A DNA stretch of 64,000 nucleotides from Cyclobacteriaceae bacterium (lineage in GTDB: Bacteria; Bacteroidota; Bacteroidia; Cytophagales; Cyclobacteriaceae): assembly GCA_016787645.1 (NCBI GenBank), contig JAEUUF010000022.1:496001-560000 (forward strand), given 5' to 3'. Below the pieces are notes generated by a model. That model was given only the letters and a program-made list of their open reading frames with translations. It ran no database searches and was not told the DNA's origin. Numbering within the stretch: position 1 is the first letter of the stretch; the number at the start of each line of letters is the position of its first letter. The translations under genes and the position numbers were made by a program. Below, in pieces: positions 61,500 to 64,000 of this stretch.

Positions 61500-62135
61500 C
61501 AGCGGACAAACCATGTAGCGCTCATCGCCTGAATCCTGCTCTGCGGCCCGCAGCACCTTCGCCACATTCGATAACCCGATTCGATTCGCCCATTCAAAAG
61601 GTCCGTAGGGGTAGTTTGTTCCCAACTTCATCGCCAAATCGATATCCTCGCGCGAAGCGGTGCCTTCCTCGAGTGTAAAGTATGCTTCATTGATAATCAT
61701 ACAGATGACCCTTGGCGTCACCATTCCCGCCTGGTCGGCAACCACCTGATAGGCGGTACCCAACTGCTGGCAAACGGCTGCCAGTCGATCACGATCCGTT
61801 TCAGCTGAAATGGTCACCTCCAGCAACTCGCGATTTACCAAGGTCCGCAAACCACAAAAGCCAAAAGTAGAATGGCGCAGCTGCGGGGCTTGCGCTAACA
61901 GAGACGACAGTCGAACCAAGGACGTATCCAGAAAAACTACACCATTCATTGCTGATGGATAATATTTCAATTGCTCGGGATGGCCTGGGCTCGCAAAATC
62001 GAAGACTACATCGGATGAGGAAAGCTGGTCAGTCGCACTCTGGAGACTCTCTGCGGATGAAATGAAATTCACACCGCCAAATTTCTCCCGACATTCGGCG
62101 ACCTGGTCATTCGTACCAATAATGAGGAGCTTCAT
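61476..62135 (-). CDS. 3-hydroxyacyl-CoA dehydrogenase-like protein with degenerate Rossmann domain
   Basis: 219 residues. The C-terminal part (about 125-215) matches the 3HCDH C-terminal helical domain: QAGMVTPRVICMIINEAYF, SREDIDLAMKLGTNYPYGPF and a conserved W-A-N. The N-terminal part (MKLLIIGTNDQVAECREKF) keeps strand order but lacks the GxGxxG nucleotide loop and the usual catalytic His/Asn pattern. It is also about 60 residues shorter than the classic enzyme. Probably not a competent NAD-dependent dehydrogenase; a regulatory or substrate-binding role is inferred. Confidence 0.75.
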   Translation of the reverse strand: MKLLIIGTNDQVAECREKFGGVNFISSAESLQSATDQLSSSDVVFDFASPGHPEQLKYYPSAMNGVVFLDTSLVRLSSLLAQAPQLRHSTFGFCGLRTLVNRELLEVTISAETDRDRLAAVCQQLGTAYQVVADQAGMVTPRVICMIINEAYFTLEEGTASREDIDLAMKLGTNYPYGPFEWANRIGLSNVAKVLRAAEQDSGDERYMVCPLLVREAGL

Positions 62136-62206
62136 GTGCCGAAAGCGATCATCGTTTTTTGTGCGCCAAAATTCAGATATTTGATCAAAAGTACCACGAG
62201 AATCAC

Positions 62207-62587
62207 ATGGCTAAAAATGTAATCTTTTCGCCGGCCGCTCCTGCGCCCATCGGGCCGTACAGCCAGGCAATCCAGGTCAATAACCTGCTGTTTGTCTCTG
62301 GTCAGATCGCCATTCAACAAGCGACGGGAACATTGGTTACCGGTACGATTGAAGAAGAGGCGAAGCAGGTGATGATGAACATTGCTGAAGTGTTGTCCGC
62401 TGCACAATACAATTTCTCCCATGTGGTCAAGACTACCATCTTCCTCAAGGACATGAATAACTTCCCCAAGGTGAATGCTGTCTACGGATCCTATTTTGCC
62501 AGCGAGCCTCCCGCCCGGGAAACCGTGGAGGTGAGTCGCCTGCCCAAGGATGTGAATGTGGAAATTTCCTGTATTGCCGTGAAGTGA
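62207..62587 (+). CDS. ridA: RidA family protein (enamine/imine deaminase)
   Basis: 126 residues from MAKNVIFSPAAPAPIGPYSQ; the frame begins 16 codons earlier but the conserved start and probable promoter (GATATTTG at 62176-62183, 7/8 of the -7 box) favour 62207. FVSGQIAIQQATGTLVTG, VVKTTIFLKDMNNFPKVNAVYG and PPARETVEVSRLPKDVNVEIS are standard RidA blocks with the catalytic Arg. Trimeric proteins of this family hydrolyse 2-aminoacrylate from PLP enzymes. Its stop overlaps the GTG start of the next gene. Confidence 0.95.
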   Translation: MAKNVIFSPAAPAPIGPYSQAIQVNNLLFVSGQIAIQQATGTLVTGTIEEEAKQVMMNIAEVLSAAQYNFSHVVKTTIFLKDMNNFPKVNAVYGSYFASEPPARETVEVSRLPKDVNVEISCIAVK

Positions 62588-63048
62588 TCTCCCTGCTGCC
62601 TTCCTTCCGGGAAACGCTGGTGCTTCGGTGGAATGCGCGCGATACCTACGAACGACTGGCAGCCAGCACCAGTAACAAACCATTTCTCCAGGGCGATGAG
62701 CAAGAACTGCTTTTCAGCGGATGGGTATTGCCTGAGCGCATGCGCCTCTCCTTGCGAAGCCGAAGACCTACCCATTATGCACCCCTGGTCATCGGCCGCC
62801 TGGAAGCAACCTCATCCGGCTGCCTGCTGTTGTTGAACTATACCCTATTCCCCACCACCCGGGTACTGGTTCAGCTTTGGTCTGTGTTCATTGCGCTCAG
62901 CGCAGCGATTGCCTATTATCAGCTCAAGAACCCCTACTACCTTTCGGGTGGCGCCCTGCTTCTTGCCGCCATCTACTTTATCGTGTGGTCCAACTTTCAG
63001 CTTCAATTGCGCCCACTCCGTGAAGCGATTCATCGCGTCGTTGCGTAA
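62584..63048 (+). CDS. Membrane protein of unknown function
   Basis: 154 residues with a GTG start overlapping the ridA stop (GTGA). The N-terminal 75 residues are soluble (NARDTYERLAASTSNKPF), followed by two hydrophobic helices (LLLLNYTLFPTTRVLVQLWS region and YLSGGALLLAAIYFIVW). No family recognised. It lies between ridA and gltX, the latter with its own -7 box. Confidence 0.65.
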   Translation: MISLLPSFRETLVLRWNARDTYERLAASTSNKPFLQGDEQELLFSGWVLPERMRLSLRSRRPTHYAPLVIGRLEATSSGCLLLLNYTLFPTTRVLVQLWSVFIALSAAIAYYQLKNPYYLSGGALLLAAIYFIVWSNFQLQLRPLREAIHRVVA

Positions 63049-63058
63049 GTGAAATTCG

Positions 63059-63066
63059 TACCTTTG
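63059..63066 (+). promoter_or_regulatory. Bacteroidota-type -7 box (TACCTTTG) for gltX
   Basis: Exact TAnnTTTG match 15 bp before the gltX start codon, implying a very short leader. No clear -33 element. Confidence 0.5.
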
Positions 63067-63081
63067 GGTTCAGCCCTTTGT

Positions 63082-64000
63082 ATGAACGTTCGCGTCCGCT
63101 TTGCCCCCAGTCCCACCGGAGCCCTCCACATCGGCGGTGTCCGGACTGCGCTCTATAACTTTCTGCTGGCTCGCCAGACCGGTGGCACCATGATCCTCCG
63201 TATTGAAGACACTGATCAGAATCGGTATGTGCCCGGTGCCGAAGAGTATATCCTTCAATCACTCGCCTGGGCTGGGATCAAAATTGACGAAGGCGTTGGC
63301 CCCGGAGGCCCGCATGCGCCCTATCGCCAATCCGAGCGAAAAGCTATTTACCAAAAGCACGCCAGGGAGTTGGTAGACTTGGGGCATGCCTACTACGCAT
63401 TCGATACAGAAGCAGACCTCGAGGCCATGCGCCAGCGTACGCCCAATGCCCAATACGACAGCACCACGCGCCTCCAGATGAAAAACTCGCTCTCCTTGCC
63501 AAAGGAGGAAGTACAAAAGCTTCTGACATCCGAGCCTTACGTTATCCGGCTGAAAATACCATCCAACGAAGAAATTCATTTGAATGACCTTATTCGCGGC
63601 GAAGTGAAGGTCCATTCCTCGCAACTCGATGACAAGGTCCTCATGAAATCGGATGGCATGCCAACCTACCACCTCGCAAATGTGGTAGACGACTTCTTGA
63701 TGCAAATCTCCCACGTCATCCGCGGGGAGGAGTGGCTACCCTCGGCGCCTCATCATGTGTTGCTGTACCGGTTCTTCGGTTGGTCAAACGTGATGCCGCG
63801 CTTCGCACACCTCCCGCTATTGCTCAAACCCGATGGCAACGGCAAACTCAGTAAGCGCGATGCCGATCGAATGGGCTTCCCCATTTTCCCCTTGACCTGG
63901 ACCGATCCCCGAACCGGCGAAACATCGAAGGGATTTCGAGAAAGCGGGTACTTGCCTGAGGCGATGATCAACTTCCTGGCCTTACTGGGATGGAATCCCG
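63082..64000 (+). CDS. gltX: Glutamyl-tRNA synthetase (C-terminus cut by window edge)
   Basis: The open frame from ATG 63082 runs to the right edge, 306 codons. [24 protein letters not shown] contains the HIGH-type motif (HIGG), [16 protein letters not shown] follows, and [15 protein letters not shown] holds the KLSKR ATP-binding loop. These are class I GluRS signatures. The missing part is the anticodon-binding domain. Start agrees with the immediately preceding -7 box. Confidence 0.95.
   Translation, partial: MNVRVRFAPSPTGALHIGGVRTALYNFLLARQTGGTMILRIEDTDQNRYVPGAEEYILQSLAWAGIKIDEGVGPGGPHAPYRQSERKAIYQKHARELVDLGHAYYAFDTEADLEAMRQRTPNAQYDSTTRLQMKNSLSLPKEEVQKLLTSEPYVIRLKIPSNEEIHLNDLIRGEVKVHSSQLDDKVLMKSDGMPTYHLANVVDDFLMQISHVIRGEEWLPSAPHHVLLYRFFGWSNVMPRFAHLPLLLKPDGNGKLSKRDADRMGFPIFPLTWTDPRTGETSKGFRESGYLPEAMINFLALLGWNP

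Overview
The window looks like chromosomal DNA of a free-living member of Bacteroidota, most likely Cytophagales (inference). Supporting signs are a subtilisin with a C-terminal type IX secretion sorting domain, DUF4270 and DUF4834 proteins, stand-alone duplicated FtsX-type permeases, a bacterial GGGP synthase, a CarB without its allosteric domain, a SecA without the C-terminal zinc motif, and repeated TAnnTTTG boxes (the Bacteroidota -7 element) just upstream of start codons. Gene density is high, with no rRNA, tRNA, CRISPR array or prophage seen. The edges cut a metallophosphoesterase (left) and gltX (right).

Layout. 1-3 kb: a membrane metallophosphoesterase and a YfcC-type transporter on the minus strand. 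3.1-8.1 kb: a plus-strand catabolic cluster (class III aminotransferase, two CoA-transferase subunits, M20 deacylase, AblB-type beta-lysine acetyltransferase) whose order matches, from memory, Bacillus subtilis yodT-S-R-Q-P. 8.2-13.6 kb: secreted hydrolases (PD40 propeller fused to a CehA-like domain; CocE/NonD hydrolase) and a HEAT-like secreted protein. 13.6-20 kb: a small DUF3601-like gene, nth, a P1 peptidase and GabT-like aminotransferase pair, era, der and a tiny lipoprotein. 20-24 kb: SprT-like protease, murQ plus a MurNAc/GlcNAc kinase (cell-wall recycling), a cytochrome b5-like protein and a lipoprotein dipeptidase. 24-30.6 kb: the T9SS subtilisin and carB.

30.6-31.6 kb holds the most structurally unusual region: a RAYT-type Y1 transposase, two single palindromes and a 16-unit tandem array of a 25-28 bp palindromic element beginning GTAG. 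31.6-41.6 kb: an FtsX permease, DUF4834, dapF (with one catalytic Cys replaced by Ser), a PagL-like lipid A deacylase, secA, a SPOR protein and an M20 amidohydrolase. 41.7-51.3 kb: a Na/Pi cotransporter, holin-like membrane protein, GGGP synthase, two tandem DUF3857/transglutaminase proteins and a second FtsX permease. 51.5-56.5 kb: DUF1801, DUF3089 esterase, acyl-CoA dehydrogenase, YugP-like metallopeptidase, rfaE2 and an LPG-synthase/flippase-like membrane protein. 56.8-64 kb: a single-domain glycogen/starch synthase, DUF4270 lipoprotein, glmS, GNAT, a degenerate 3-hydroxyacyl-CoA dehydrogenase, RidA, an unknown membrane protein and gltX.

The most interesting functional hypothesis is an acetylated beta-lysine degradation route: AblB acetylates beta-lysine, the first aminotransferase makes 3-keto-6-acetamidohexanoate, the CoA-transferase activates it, the deacylase releases GABA from 4-acetamidobutyrate, and the GabT-like enzyme at 15.9-17.3 kb makes succinic semialdehyde. 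Lysine 2,3-aminomutase, a thiolase and succinic semialdehyde dehydrogenase are not in the window.
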